Notes under the pieces: model-generated
Told to the model about the DNA's origin: nothing
Databases searched by the model: none
What the model saw: only the letters and a program-made list of their open reading frames with translations
Shown: positions 63,941-64,000 of the stretch, piece after piece
How positions within the stretch are numbered: position 1 is the stretch's first letter
How the letters are laid out: each line of letters opens with the position of its first letter
NCBI RefSeq assembly: GCF_022376445.1
Contig: NW_025954978.1
Location: 1-64,000, forward strand
Direction: 5' to 3'
From: Fomitopsis serialis
Taxonomy: Eukaryota > Basidiomycota > Agaricomycetes > Polyporales > Fomitopsidaceae
DNA length: 64,000 bases
Position numbers and translations under genes: made by a program

Positions 63941-64000
63941 GAAGACAGGTCCGTTTACATTAGCCCCGCAAACGGTAAGCCACGAACATCGCGTCGGGCT

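Overview
The window looks like a piece of a basidiomycete genome, probably an agaricomycete of polypore or related type. Nearly every gene is broken by many 50-60 nt introns with GT(A/G)NGT donors. A PriB-type Zn2Cys6 regulator is present, and lineage-expanded F-box genes and their decayed relatives are scattered among single-copy housekeeping genes. I assembled gene models by hand, following reading phase across splice sites; for most multi-exon genes the phases close exactly. No rRNA, tRNA, CRISPR or prokaryotic feature was seen.

Layout. About 0.55-14.1 kb holds an inverted segmental duplication: two divergent F-box/LRR-like paralogues (minus copy ending at 1111, plus copy starting at 12177) flank a 14-exon PriB-like transcription factor (7507-11468). 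Then comes a complete ABCC multidrug transporter of the Yor1 type on the minus strand (14420-21402, about 42 exons). It is followed by a 35-bp tandem repeat and a decayed GDSGS protease-like pseudogene (23101-24214). At 25257-29577 lies a 1402-residue membrane-anchored coiled-coil protein built on eleven exact 42-residue repeats. Next are two core genes, F-actin capping protein beta (30749-31944) and TAN1/THUMPD1 (32254-33478), then an F-box pseudogene, a GC-rich low-complexity gene (35464-37520), a C2H2-like gene, a divergent F-box-like gene, and a small secreted repeat protein with regularly spaced Lys-Arg sites (41430-42051).

The stretch 42.3-46.7 kb is gene-poor but carries a MITE-like element at about 44.0-44.26 kb. 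From 46.7 kb the window is conserved and gene-dense: a diphosphoinositol-polyphosphate-type Nudix hydrolase, a KE4/Yke4-type ZIP zinc transporter with 15-nt and 5-nt microexons and a 1-kb intron, an HD-domain hydrolase, a bHLH regulator, a DUF4604 protein, an ankyrin/SEC-C/MYND gene with an apparent frameshift, a GNAT acetyltransferase with one in-frame stop, a multi-pass membrane protein, a truncated SDR and a charged hypothetical at the right edge. Two divergent pairs (ZIP/HD, bHLH/DUF4604) share short bidirectional promoters.

No biosynthetic cluster is evident; most genes act independently in transport, RNA modification, actin dynamics and transcription. The observations most worth following are the Lys-Arg-punctuated secreted repeat protein, a 55-bp element kept perfectly identical upstream of the two F-box paralogues while their coding regions diverged, the microexon-rich transporter genes, the nested-repeat coiled-coil protein and a near-perfect 34-bp hairpin at 30.6 kb.
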